A stretch of DNA of 64,000 nucleotides from Peromyscus leucopus (lineage: Eukaryota; Chordata; Mammalia; Rodentia; Cricetidae). The notes beneath the pieces were generated by a model. That model made no database searches. It was not told where the DNA came from and saw only the letters and a program-made list of their open reading frames with translations. The translations under genes and the position numbers were made by a program. Where the stretch lies: assembly GCF_004664715.2 (NCBI RefSeq), contig NC_051074.1, positions 18,911,558 to 18,975,557 on the forward strand. The letters are read 5' to 3'. This document shows, in pieces, positions 36,388 through 46,765 of the stretch. Position 1 is the first letter of the stretch; each line of letters begins with the position of its first letter.

Positions 36388-36390
36388 TAA

Positions 36391-36525
36391 GCCAGGCAGT
36401 GGTGACACATGCCTTTAAACCCAGCACTTGGGAAGCAGAGGGATCTCTGTGAGTTCAAGGCCAGTCCAGACCACAAAGCAAGTTCCAGAACAGCCAAGGC
36501 TGTTACAGAGAAAACCTGTCTCAAA
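36391..36525 (+). mobile_element. B1 SINE
   Basis: GCCAGGCAGTGGTGACACAT, GTGAGTTCAAGGCCAGTCC and GAGAAAACCTGTCTC are a standard B1 body. Target duplications GAAATGTAAG(T/C)T(G/A)TAA occur at 36375-36390 and 36710-36725, with two mismatches. The right copy lies beyond the purine tract, so the tract is the expanded tail of this SINE. Confidence 0.92.
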
Positions 36526-36709
<184 letters not shown>

Positions 36710-36725
36710 GAAATGTAAGCTATAA

Positions 36726-37116
36726 AAATGATGAAATCATCATCAAGGAAAGGTATAAATGCAAAATGTTTGAGGTAACTCCTCAGAATCACTGATAAGG
36801 TAAACCATAACAATCAGCCATAAAACTCTCAAATCCTTAAAAAGACAAACTATATATGCTTCATGAGTAACAAGGAACAAATCAACACTGCTGCAGCTGC
36901 TCAAGCAAACACCAGTGCTGCAGCACATGAAACCCTGCTGCAGTTGTAAGCAGCGATGCATCAAAGTATGCATCTAGATCCTTCTGCAAACTGCAGGAGA
37001 GCCATTGGGAGGCAGCTGCATGCAGCTTTCCTGACGCTGCCATGTCTTATTACAGTGGTAATCTGTATCTGCCAGGCTTTCCTCTGGACACACACGTGTC
37101 TAAAGACGCTACGATA
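36726..37116. other. FBXL17: Exon-proximal intron downstream of the donor
   Basis: Unique sequence between the B1/purine tract and the donor. It contains several CTGCTGCAG-like motifs around 36887-36950 (for example CACTGCTGCAGCTGCTC). No repeat family was recognised. Confidence 0.45.
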
Positions 37117-37121
37117 GTTAC
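37117..37121 (-). promoter_or_regulatory. FBXL17: 5' splice site (donor) of the FBXL17 exon
   Basis: Reading the minus strand, the exon ends GACAG and the intron begins GTAAC, giving CAG|GTAAC. This fits the U1 consensus at CAG|GT, the A at +3 and the A at +4. The +5 position is C rather than the preferred G, so the site is good but not ideal. The choice is fixed because the frame closes as an Arg codon across the junction. Confidence 0.88.
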
Positions 37122-37252
37122 CTGTCGTTTATGATCCAGTTCAGACAGAGGTTGAGAGAGCTAAGATTTTTGCACCTCTTGACGATTTCCATCACAGTTT
37201 CATTATCCAGTTCAGTGATATGACGGAGGTCCAAGCTGGAAAGATTTCTTAG
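37122..37252 (-). CDS. FBXL17: FBXL17 internal coding exon (C-terminal leucine-rich repeats)
   Basis: FBXL17 is the substrate-recognition subunit of an SCF (SKP1-CUL1-F-box) ubiquitin ligase. It is known to recognise aberrant BTB-domain dimers (dimerisation quality control) and has other reported targets such as SUFU and BACH1. On the minus strand the exon is open for 43 codons plus two bases. It begins LRNLSSLDLRHITELD, passes ETVMEIVKRCKNLSSLNL and ends LNWIIND plus AG, the first two bases of a split Arg codon. This gives two leucine-rich-repeat steps (NLSSLDL, NLSSLNL) about 26 residues apart with an intervening amphipathic helix, as in FBXL-type LRRs. The translation agrees with my memory of mammalian FBXL17. 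It starts in phase 0 after TTAG and ends in phase 2 before GTAAC. No frameshift or stop is seen and both splice sites are intact, so this is a functional exon rather than a processed pseudogene. The neighbouring exons lie outside the window. Another FBXL paralogue is the only realistic alternative. Confidence 0.9.
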
Positions 37253-37295
37253 CTAATGACATAAATAAAATGAAAGACAAAAAAAAAAAATTAAG
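37253..37295 (-). promoter_or_regulatory. FBXL17: 3' splice site, polypyrimidine tract and candidate branch point of the FBXL17 exon
   Basis: On the minus strand the intron ends ATGTCATTAG before the exon. A T-rich stretch runs upstream, including twelve consecutive T (37279-37290 on the plus strand is all A). ACTTAAT just beyond it, about 39 nt from the acceptor, fits the CTNAY branch-point consensus. No AG lies between this point and the acceptor. The branch-point choice is inferred. Confidence 0.82.
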
Positions 37296-37299
37296 TGCC

Positions 37300-37922
37300 A
37301 AGTTAATTCTCAAAAATTATACTATCATTTACCTTACATTAGGAGTAGCACCACTGTACAAGAATTAATGTACATGAGATAGCTAGCCTTTAAATTAAAT
37401 ATCAAAATATTTTACAGAAAAAAATTTTAAATAAGCATTGGAATCTATGATGAATGTATGAATGGGCAAAACATAAAGATTTTACTGAAGCACCACTAAA
37501 ATAAAGAACTAGCAAACTGTTATGTAAAGTAGAAAAGCTGCAGAACACATTGCAGAAAGTACCTACAGCTGATAAGTTCATACAGGGCTCAATTTCAGAT
37601 GTTTATCTTCGAAACTAAAACATCCCTTCTGTACCAGCTCTCTCATGTTCATCTATGAAACACACATAATCAATTCAGAGATGAGTAGTCCCCAAATTGG
37701 GACTATGAGAGGCACATGTTTACTGTACCACTCCAACCCTATTTCTTCATTTCTCTCATTCCTTTTTGATAATTCCTGGTTTTCCCTGATGTATAGTCTC
37801 CAAAGGCAAATTTAGTAACATTTACATAAAAGTGGCAGGATGTTGATTACCCTCCTCAAGTAAGGTATATTTCTAAATAAGTAACTTTTGCTTAGTAACA
37901 GACAAAAGAATTAATCTAGAAG
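37300..37922. other. Unique intron upstream of the acceptor
   Basis: AT-rich sequence with no recognisable element. Confidence 0.4.
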
Positions 37923-37923
37923 C

Positions 37924-37966
<43 letters not shown>
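37923..37966. repeat. (TG)n microsatellite
   Basis: A TGTG tract of about 40 bp beginning after CCTC. Confidence 0.95.
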
Positions 37967-37967
<1 letters not shown>

Positions 37968-37969
37968 AC

Positions 37970-38456
37970 ATGCCACCCTATAAGGCAGATGTGATTAAAT
38001 GACTGGTCCTGAGATGGAGAAATCATGCCAGATGATGCAACAGGTACAATTTAACCGATGAACACCCTCTAAGTGGAGCATCTTCTCTGGCTAGTCAGAG
38101 ATGTGATGGAAGCTACACCAGCCATCTGAATCATGACAGCGAGCCAACCTGCCTTGCCCAAACAGTGGAAACAGAGAGAGGGGGCCAGGAGCCGCAGCCT
38201 GTGAGAGACTCGATTCTGGGAACAGCCACAGCTCTGGGCTGACAGCCAGGAGGAAGGAAGGATGAAAACCAACAGCCCTAAAGGACTTGACTCTGCCCTT
38301 GAACTTTCACAAAGAAACACAAGCTGTCCACACCCTGATGTACCTAGAATGACCCAGATAGACAGACATCTTATTCAGACAACAGTGAGATAATACACTT
38401 GTGCAGTTGGAGCTAAGTATGTGAACATTTGTCACAACAGAACTTAGAAACTGGGA
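37970..38456 (+). mobile_element. MLT1-like MaLR LTR, ancient
   Basis: GGCAGATGTGATTAAATGAC, TCCTGAGATGGAGAAATCAT, GTCAGAGATGTGATGGAAGC and GAACTTAGAAACTGGG follow the order of an MLT1 LTR. It is well diverged, as expected for an element predating rodents. The minus-strand frame at 38069-38320 is incidental. Confidence 0.65.
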
Positions 38457-39260
38457 CACAGCATTTACAGCAACTTGAAGGAGCTCTCCAAGGACTAGTT
38501 TATCTTCTCTAGACCACCATCAAATCCCTCTTTGGGGAAGGTTATCCCTATAGGAAGCAGAACTGTAGGTCTGACCCAATTGCCAAAGGCCTCAGAGCAG
38601 AAAAGTCTCACCTAAGTCAGCTCAGCTTAAATCCCCCAGAAGCAGACATGAAAATCCATGGCAATGCATGGGCAACTGCTGAGCAATTCAAAGGCGACCA
38701 GGGTGCTGAGGGTAGATCTTCAATTCATTTACATTTTGATTTTACATCTGTGTGCAGTTCCTGGCTACTGTATTGGCCACAGTTCTAGAGAATGAAGAGT
38801 CAGGAAGGAACTGGGGAGGACTCCGCCAGGCAGCTCCCAAACTCCCTTTGTTTCTCAGATCACAAGGGAGAAGCTACACAGAGTTGATACACCATGGCTC
38901 TCTGCTCTCTGAAGCGTGCTGCATGATTGTGGGGAGAAAAGAGAAAGAGAGAAAGGGATACCACAGGCTTATTCCAGAGGCATGAAGTTTCTGCATGGGT
39001 TCCTTCTAAGGGCCATGATGTCTCCTCTCTAGAGAAACACTCTTAAGAAGCCTCTCTGCAATCTGCCTGTCAGGTCAGATGCTCAATGATGTTGAATCCA
39101 GTACAGCACCAGACCCAGGAACACCAAAACTCCAGAGAGAAGGCAAGAACAGGAACAAAGGGACCTCTGACAGTTCCTCATCTGGTCGGCAGAGGCTGAG
39201 GGCCTCACTACCAGGAGCACACTGTGAGAGAATAGATTCATACTTACTAAAAACAAAACT
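38457..39260. other. Intronic sequence without recognised element
   Basis: Moderately GC-rich relative to the surroundings (38760-39070). It may include an old repeat that I cannot name. No gene is supported. Confidence 0.35.
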
Positions 39261-39264
39261 TCTG

Positions 39265-39392
39265 CTGGGCCAAGTATGATGGCGCACGCCTTTAATCCCT
39301 GCACTGGAGAGGCAGAAGCAGGCAAGCTCTGTGAGACCAGCCAGGCCTGCACACTGAGACCCTGTCTGACAAACAAAACAACGCCAAAACAA
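39265..39392 (+). mobile_element. Old B1-family SINE
   Basis: TGCTGGGCCAAGTATGATGG, CGCACGCCTTTAATCCCTGC, GAGGCAGAAGCAGGCAAG and GAGACCCTGTCTGACAAAC follow B1 order, with deletions in the middle. The overlapping minus frames (97-122 codons) are incidental. Confidence 0.85.
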
Positions 39393-42100
39393 GAACAACA
39401 AAAAATCCTTTAGGCAGTCTAAACATCTCGGGCCACTGGCCAATCAAATGCCATCCAGCTTCTCCAGTGTCCCTTTCTTCTAGGGACGCCTCACTGTAAC
39501 CATAGTAACCAGCACACCATGCACAGAGCCCACGGGGGACCTGTTTCACCTCCAAAGTTCTAACCCTTTGATCCCCAACCCTTACCTTTCTGCAGATTAC
39601 ACCGCTGGACAATAAACAAAACAAACTAAATGTTTTCAAGCCCCTAAGGGAACTAAAAAGGAAAAAAAAACTATAAAATACAATATAAATAACAGGATAA
39701 ATTCCAGAATTTATAAATTAATTCAGTTGAAGTTCAGTAAAAAATCCAAAGGGCTCACACTCTATCCTGCAGTGTCTGCACCCCTCCCAGTACCTGATGT
39801 CTCTCCACGTGGTAAATGGAAATTAAAGGAGCCTGCAGCAACAGACTGGGAGGAAAGGGCAAGGCTGTGGTGAGTGCCACTACCTTGATGACAAGCGGAC
39901 CTCAGAAGATCACAATAAAATGAGAGAGGACAGTAATGCCAAGGGGCAAAACTTCAAGTCACAGTGCTTTCTTAACTAGACTGCTTATCATCTTTCAAGA
40001 CAAGTAGCACAGTGATGGTTTATGAGAAACTATGGACAACGGAGAGGATCCGGCCCCTAAATCTCAGTCAGAGCACACTTGGAAACTGAACAGGTACAGG
40101 AAGCAGACTCTGACCCCAGTGCCTAGTAAATCCTCCTGCTCTCACACAGGCAGAAACTGCACAGAGGAGGGGTCTCCTGAGAAAGCACAGGAGAAAGGAT
40201 TCTGCAGCCGTCATCCTCAACCCCGTGAGTGAAAAGGGAAGGCAGCCTGGGGAGGACTGACCTACTCACACAACACCACCTGATGACAGAGAGAACCCTC
40301 TGTGTCCTTAACGGGGCCCCCTAAAGCTAAGATCGGTTCCTGGCTATGGCCAGCAGGAAAGTAGGCATAGCAGTCCTATACTGCTAAAAGCTGACTCCTT
40401 CCAGTGCATCTACTCAAGTGAACCCAAGCTCTATAAAGAAATGCAGCTCTGTGTAGACAGAAGATGTACTTAGGCTACAGGAGGACTCCAGAAACCTATA
40501 AATAGTGAGGTGGCACCCATCCCTTTTTCAAGCTGCTAAATCAGTGGTTATTTATCACACACCAATAAAGACGCCTGCACACAGGCTACAGGGGAAACTA
40601 TGTGAAGAGAAGCCAAGGTTGAATACATTAAATGAATGTACTGAATGCCAAAGAAATGTGCATTTTAAAATGATTACATTGGTAAATTCTTTCAAGTTTT
40701 TTGGTAAAACATATTTTACCAAAATAAGAAGTCATTTTCAAAAGGAAAATATGGAATATGCACATAAAAATTGTGCAAAAGGAAAGGAAAGGAATACAAC
40801 TCCCAGCTGCTAGTTCCAGTTCAGTCCCTCCTATCAAGGAAGACACTGAGGACCACAAAGGTTTGAGCGACTGGTGAATGTGGATAACGGGGAGAAAGAC
40901 ATTAATAAAGACAAACTATGTTACAGACTTGTGAAAATCCAGACATCCCATGGAACTAAGCCACAGCAGGAAAACAACGCCAGGGCTGAGCTATGGGTAA
41001 CAAAAATCTTCTCTGATTGACTTTTGAACTCTCCAGGTCCAGACGATGACATTGGGCCAAGTGTCTGTCACTGCCTAATGTTCATGATCCTGATGTTACA
41101 AGTTAACAAGCTCACAGGCCAGGGCTTAGCAAGACAGCATAGAAAATACTTGATTCATTAAGGCTGTTTTGTTTTGTTTTGTTTTGTGAGCTGGGAGTTC
41201 CTGACTGGCATGTATTCATGTGGCCTTCCTGATGAGCATTTTGACCAACATGAGTAGAAATATGACAGCATCCGGACTCAGCTGCAGAAAGCTAACTCTC
41301 AGTAGATCATCACAAGACACAGACCCAACATCTCTACAGGATATGGCATTTTTATTCAAAACTCCGAAAACAGCCCTGTCAAATTCATCACATTCATTTT
41401 CTTGCTAGGGAATATTATAACAGTGCCCTCCAGTGTTTCATAAAAAGGTACCTGAAATAATCCCTCATAGTCTGAAACAGATAATTACATCTAGAAAACT
41501 GACATTTTAATTAAACATGCTTTCCTTACAATTCACCGGTAGTCTTGGGTTATACAAATCACAAAGGATTTGAGTAAGTAGAGACTTTCTACTAGGAGCT
41601 TCTGAATGCCTCACTCCCATTCTCAGACACATAGCAAGGTATTTAAAAGAAACCTAAGCCACAATGTGGAATGAAAGTAATCACTTTCCAGTTTAATACT
41701 GCATTGATGGAAAAAAAATTAACTTGTAGCCATTCACATAAAAGACCCAAATTAGTCAATAACTGGTATGGTCAAGTCAGTACTTAAACATAAAATGAGA
41801 TACTCAATCATTACCTAGGAAATACAGAATTATGAAGACTATAAAGAAGTCTAAAATGACTTCAAATTTTTCTTAAGACCAAGCAAAGAAGAAAGGGAAA
41901 TAAGGGAAAAAAGGGTAGAGACCCAGATAGGAGGATCAAAATACACACCTGAGAAGGAAAAGGGAGGGGGCAGAGAGGGGGAAGCGAGAATGGGGGAAAA
42001 GGAGCTGGCCACACTGTACAAGTTGACTACAGTGAAGGACTCCGGTAAACTCAGACCGCTATTGCAAAGTCAAATGGATGGCCACTGGCTAATTCAGTGG
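39393..42100. other. Unique intronic sequence
   Basis: About 2.7 kb with a (GTTTT)n patch at 41166-41187. The 102-codon frame at 40505-40813 has no recognisable family and no splice context. Nothing else is supported. Confidence 0.4.
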
Positions 42101-42103
42101 TTT

Positions 42104-42449
42104 AAGCCAGAATGTCCCCCCATAAAGTCACACCTTTGAATACTTGGTCCTCAGTAGGTAACACTATTGGGGGGGGGGATTAGAAGGTATGACCGATCCT
42201 ATTGAAGGTGTGCCATTGGAAACAGGCTTAAGGTTTCAAAAGACTGGTGCCATTTTAGTGTGCTCTCTACTTCCTGTTTGTGTATCAGAATATGAGCTCT
42301 CAACTCTTGCTCTATGCTGCCGTGTTCTCTACCATGATGGTGATGGACTCCCATCCCTCTGGAATAGTAAACCCCAAATAAATCCTTCCTTCTATGAGTT
42401 GTCTTGGTCACTGTGTTTCATCACAGAAATAGAAAAGTAACTACAACAG
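42104..42449 (+). mobile_element. MaLR-type LTR (rodent)
   Basis: AATGTCCCCCCATAAAGTCA, TTTGAATACTTGGTCCTCAG, CTCTACTTCCTGTTTGTG, CCATGATGGTGATGGACTCC, then CCAAATAAATCCTTCCTTC and AGAAAAGTAACTACAACA follow a complete MaLR LTR, with AATAAA near the 3' end. Confidence 0.75.
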
Positions 42450-42508
42450 CTTCAAAGATAATGTAAGACCAATTGGAGGTGATAAGTTTTGAAAACAATA
42501 AAAACGTC

Positions 42509-43016
42509 TGTGGTGGTATTGTGTTCTGCAAAATACTGTGCACCCTAATAAACTTATCTGGGGTCAGAGACAGAACAGCCACTAAATACAAAGGCTAGAA
42601 AATGGTGGCACTCACACCTTTAATCCTAGCATTCCAGAGGTAAAAATTCCTCTGGATCTCTGTGAGTTCAAGGCTACATTGGAAACAGCCTGGCATGGTG
42701 ACACATGCCTTCAGTCCCAAGAAGTGAGCCTTTAATCCCAGGGAGTGATGAAAAAAACAGAAAGATATATAAAGCATGAAGACCAGAAACTAGAAGCATT
42801 TGGCTGGTTAAGCTTTCAGGCTTTTGAGCAGCAGTTCAGCTGAGATTCATTCTGGATGAGGACTCAGAGGCTTCCAGTCTGAGGAAACAGGACCAGCTGA
42901 GGAACTGGCAAGGTGAAGTAGCTATGGCTTATTCTGCTTCTCTGATCTTCTAGTTCACCCCAATACCTGGCTCAAGTTTGATTTTATTAATAAGAACTTT
43001 TAAGATTCATGCTACA
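42509..43016 (+). mobile_element. Solo LTR with internal B1-like segment (family C)
   Basis: It begins TGTGGTGGTATTG and ends GATTCATGCTACA (TG...CA). The flanks AACGTC (42503-42508) and AACATC (43017-43022) form a 6-bp target duplication with one mismatch. Inside are ACACCTTTAATCCTAGCATT and GGATCTCTGTGAGTTCAAGG, B1-like stretches that also occur in the second copy at 62622-63079, so they belong to the LTR itself. AATAAACTTATCTGG lies near the 5' end. No retroviral internal region is attached. Confidence 0.85.
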
Positions 43017-43278
43017 AACATCAGTAGGATAAATACGTTTAAATGACAATTAGTACCTAAATAACTTCTAGAAGCTTTGTCAATATTAGATTAGGAGTAT
43101 GTTTCTATGCAATCAATTATAATCCTTGGGAAATAAAATCAACTAAGACTGGCTGCCCCACTAATGGTATTGCAACTGGAACTTCAGAGATCACACACAC
43201 AGCCAGACTTCCAAAAGCCTGTGAAGATGGAAACCAGGGTAAAGCCAAAGGCACAGGCAGAGAGGGCTAGAGGAAGGC

Positions 43279-43490
43279 TGTAGTTGGAGGTTTTCCTGTG
43301 TCCCACCCAGCTCTACAGTTGCTCAGACCCAAGTAAACACACAGAGGCTTGTATTATTTACTAACTGCATGGCCTAATGGCTCAGGCTTCTCACTATCTA
43401 GCTCTTAAAACGTAACTCAGCTCATTTCCATTAATCTATGCATTGCCACGTGGCTTCGTGGCTTCCTGGTACTTTCACATCCTGAGATTG
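43279..43490 (-). mobile_element. ERV LTR fragment (family B)
   Basis: The plus strand starts TGTAGTTGGAGGTTTTCC and continues GCTCAGACCCAAGTAAACAC, AGAGGCTTGTATTATTTAC and CATTGCCACGTGGCTTCG. It parallels the left half of 44175-44563. The other end is missing or unrecognisable. Confidence 0.65.
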
Positions 43491-44168
43491 GGGGAAATAG
43501 TCGTCCCCAGGGAAAAGCACACCAATTAGCAACTGTTTTCTTAGTCACCATGACCACCTGTCTCCTTGCAGGTTGGACTCTGCCATTCTCCCACCATATC
43601 TGAGGTCTCTCTTTTTGTTCAGCACTATGGCTTGCTTTCTAGGATAATTGACCACCCTGCTGATACTCAGAGCTCTCCCCTTTGACTCCTTCTTTTATCT
43701 CACTATCCACATTCAACTTCCTTGAATCATTTTATTTACATCTCTCATCATAACCAAAGCCGCTAGGGAAAAAAATGCTTCTGCTGCCAAAAGGAATTTG
43801 TACCAAGGCTCTTTACTGTCTATGCCTACCATTTTCTAGAATCAAATAAACTCACTCAAACATTTCCCCCAAATTTGAGTGCTTGTCACTGTGTCTAGTC
43901 AACTGTGGTCATTACTTTAGGCTGGTCTCATGGGACTCATTTGGGATAAGTTGAAAATGCTCCTTCTTTCTTTGCCATTATTTAATTTCCAAGGGCAGAT
44001 CTCATCTTCTCTGTAAGTTCTTCTTGGTTACTTTAGGGAGAAGAAAAAAATGTCTCTAAAAATATACTTGCCTTAATGCAAATCCTAAAATGAGCAATTT
44101 CTAGTACATTTATGCCCCGTAGAGGGAAAAACTGGTTGACATGTTTCTACTCTGCAACCATTTCAGTG
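43491..44168. other. Intronic sequence between LTRs
   Basis: No recognisable element or gene. Confidence 0.4.
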
Positions 44169-44174
44169 CTCCTC

Positions 44175-44563
44175 TGTAGCTAGAGTTTTCCTGCCTTGCC
44201 CACAGTCAGGACAAATCTTTGTCACCCGCCAGTCCCACAGCCGCTCAGACCCAACCAAGTAAACACAGAGACTTATATTGCATACAAACTGTATGGCCGT
44301 GGCAGGCTTCTTGCTAACTGTTCTTATAGCTTAAATTAATACATTTCCATAAGTCTATACCTTGCCACGTGGCTGGTGGCTTACTGGCGTCTTCACATGC
44401 TGCTGGTCATGGCGGCGGCTGCAGTGTCTCTCCGCCTCAGCCTTCTGCTTCCCACAATTCTCCTCTCTCCTTGTCCCACCTACTTCCTGCCTGGCCACTG
44501 GCCAATCAGTGTTTTATTTATTGACCAATCAGAGCAATTTGACATACAGACCGTCCCACAGCA
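44175..44563 (-). mobile_element. Solo LTR with perfect 6-bp target duplication (family B, ERV2-like)
   Basis: On the minus strand it begins TGCTGTGGGACGGTC and ends CTAGCTACA. CTCCTC flanks it at 44169-44174 and 44564-44569. In LTR orientation it carries CAATAAATAAAAC near the start, GGTGGGACAAGG, CACGTGGCAAGGTATAGAC and TATAAGTCTCTGTGTTTAC. Being bounded by a perfect duplication with no internal genes, it is a recombined solo LTR. It is in the same orientation as FBXL17. Confidence 0.9.
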
Positions 44564-44683
44564 CTCCTCTGACTGCTCAAAATCTCACCTTCCCTCTCCG
44601 ACCTCTTCCTCCCCTCCAGCCCCAGTCATGCTCTTCCCAATTTCTTGTCCCATACATCTGAAATCTAAGCTCGGCTCTTAGAC

Positions 44684-45184
44684 TGTTGGGGAATACTAAT
44701 TGAAGATGTGTTGCATGTGTTTATGCTGTGGAATATTTGTTTAAGGATGCAAATATGTAATACATTCTTTTGTGTTGCATTTGTTGAACTCTGTGAAGCT
44801 GTTATGTTGCCTGCCTAAAACACCTAATTGGTCTCATACAGAACTAGAACTGAGCAGCCAATAGCTAGGCAGGAGAAAGAATAGGCAGGGCTACCAGGCA
44901 GAGAGAATAAATAGCAGAAAAAAATCTGAGAAGAAAAGATTGAGGAGCAAGAAAAGAAAGAAAGGAAGACTCCAGGGGCCAGCCACCCAGCTACACAGCA
45001 AGCCACAGAGTAAGAAGTAAAGATTACAGAAATAGAAAAAGATAAAAGCCCAGAGGTATAATTTAAGAAAAGCTGGCTAAAACCAAGCCAAGCTAAGGTC
45101 AGGCCTTCATAAGAAAGAATTGTAAGCCTCTGTGCATTTATTTGGGAGTTGGGTGGCAGACCCCCAAAGAACAAGAGTCCAACA
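44684..45184 (+). mobile_element. Rodent ERV solo LTR (family A, mys/ERV2-like)
   Basis: It begins TGTTGGGGAATAC and ends GAGTCCAACA (TG...CA with a short terminal inverted repeat TGTTGG/CCAACA). It contains CTCTGTGAAGCTGTTATG, GACTCCAGGGGCCAGCC and AGCCAAGCTAAGGTCAGGCC, as in the copies at 16.8 and 35.4 kb. No clear target duplication. The 123-codon minus frame is incidental. Confidence 0.85.
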
Positions 45185-45189
45185 GTAAA

Positions 45190-45706
45190 ACACAACTACA
45201 ACCGCCTAGATCCGGGCTCCAGTCCCATAGTTGTGGATTTTCTCCACTCACTTCCCCAACAGTGAAGGATTCTTTAAACATCTGGCCTGAACCTTGGCTA
45301 TACATTATGAACATGTGGAAAACTTTAATAACAGTCATATGGTCAGATTCTTCCTTAGAAATAAATATGAACAAAACATACATGTAAGTACGCAAAAACA
45401 ATTAATAAAAAGCAGGGCAGGAATTTAAAAGAGAAAAAGAAAGGGTATTTGGGAGGATTTGGAAAGAGGAAAGAAAAGGGGGGGAATAACATGACGATGC
45501 TGTGATCTGAAAAAAATGTGCAAAATAAATTATGAAATTCTCAAAGAAAAAACATATTGTATTTTTAAAAGACAGGCAGAGATATGGTAATAAAGGCATA
45601 CGAACATTTTATGTCTGAATGCCTAGCTATCTAAAGAACACACTGGATATTTAGGTGTCATTAGTGTATAAAAATATTTATATTTCTAAATTTAACATGT
45701 AACTGT

Positions 45707-45711
<5 letters not shown>
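45190..45711. other. Unique intronic sequence
   Basis: No recognisable element. Confidence 0.4.

Positions 45712-45741
<30 letters not shown>
45712..45741. repeat. (GT)n microsatellite
   Basis: A TGTG tract of about 30 bp. Confidence 0.9.
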
Positions 45742-45745
<4 letters not shown>

Positions 45746-45847
45746 GACTAAATGAGTTTGGTGAGAACACTGGCTTACAATTTATAGTGAATAAAATTGA
45801 TATCCTGAAATACATGCATATAGTAATAAAACAAAATACATACATCT

Positions 45848-46115
45848 GTGATGGTTAAGAGTGACTGACAACTTGACAGGATTTAAAATCACCTAGGAAA
45901 CAAATCTCAGAGTAGACCTGTGATGGGCTAGGGTCCCACACTGAATAAAACGGAGAAACGAACTGAGCACCAGCTCTCACACCTGTGTCTGGACTGCGAA
46001 CACACTAGGACCAGCTGCTTCAAGTGTGCGGTCACACCCTCCCCACCAGAGGGACCGGACCGAGACTGAGCCAAAATGAACCCCAGGCTTAAAGTTGCAT
46101 GTGTCAGACCAACAA
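45848..46115 (+). mobile_element. MaLR-like LTR, partial
   Basis: CTGTGATGGTTAAGAGTGAC, AACTTGACAGGATTTAAAAT, CACCTAGGAAACAAATCTC and GGGTCCCACACTGAATAAAA are typical of a rodent MaLR-type repeat. Its 3' end is unclear. Confidence 0.6.
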
Positions 46116-46734
46116 GCAACATAACTAATACAAGGGTGCGGCTCAAGTGTTTTACTCCAGAAACAGCAGCAAGGATGCCCGGCTATCGGGGACAGGTACA
46201 CAGGGCCACCTTCACGCCTCACCCCCTTGGCCTGCCTTTACAGCACACTGCCTTTCATTCTTATCTAGTAAAGCATCTCTCCCCGACGCACAGGAAGACA
46301 GAAGCTGCTGTGGGTCAACACTGAGCACCGCCGTGCTGGGCTCCCCGCACTTGACACAGCAGCATCGGACAACGCACTAATACACGTTTGCTTAAATGAG
46401 GAATCAGCATTGAAACTCTAGAAACCTCAAACTCCTTCCTGAAAATGACTGACTTTCATGTCATTTTAAAGGATTCCACACAGTAACTGAAAAGCAATTC
46501 AAATAAAAAGTGATATAAACTGAAAAAAAAAAAAAAAACACTTTAAGGATAACTTCTATTTTAAGTGTCTAGAAGTCAGATTTGGTGCTCCATGTCTTTA
46601 GAAGTTTGAAAACAGGCATTACTAATAAGTTAACAGCAAATAGCAAAAACAACATTATTAAGTGACACAATTAACAGCCATTTGAGAAGGAGTATAATGA
46701 GTTCTCTATTTACATATCTGTTCTTAAAATGCAG

Positions 46735-46765
<31 letters not shown>

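Noticed and set aside
40505..40813. 102-codon plus-strand frame with several Cys/Lys residues, considered as a zinc-finger remnant
   Set aside because: The Cys and His spacing does not fit a C2H2 pattern and no flanking coding similarity was seen.
46076..46380. CpG-containing patch considered as a CpG-island promoter
   Set aside because: It is short, with modest CpG content, and partly lies next to a MaLR-like repeat. No TATA or initiator context or coding exon follows.
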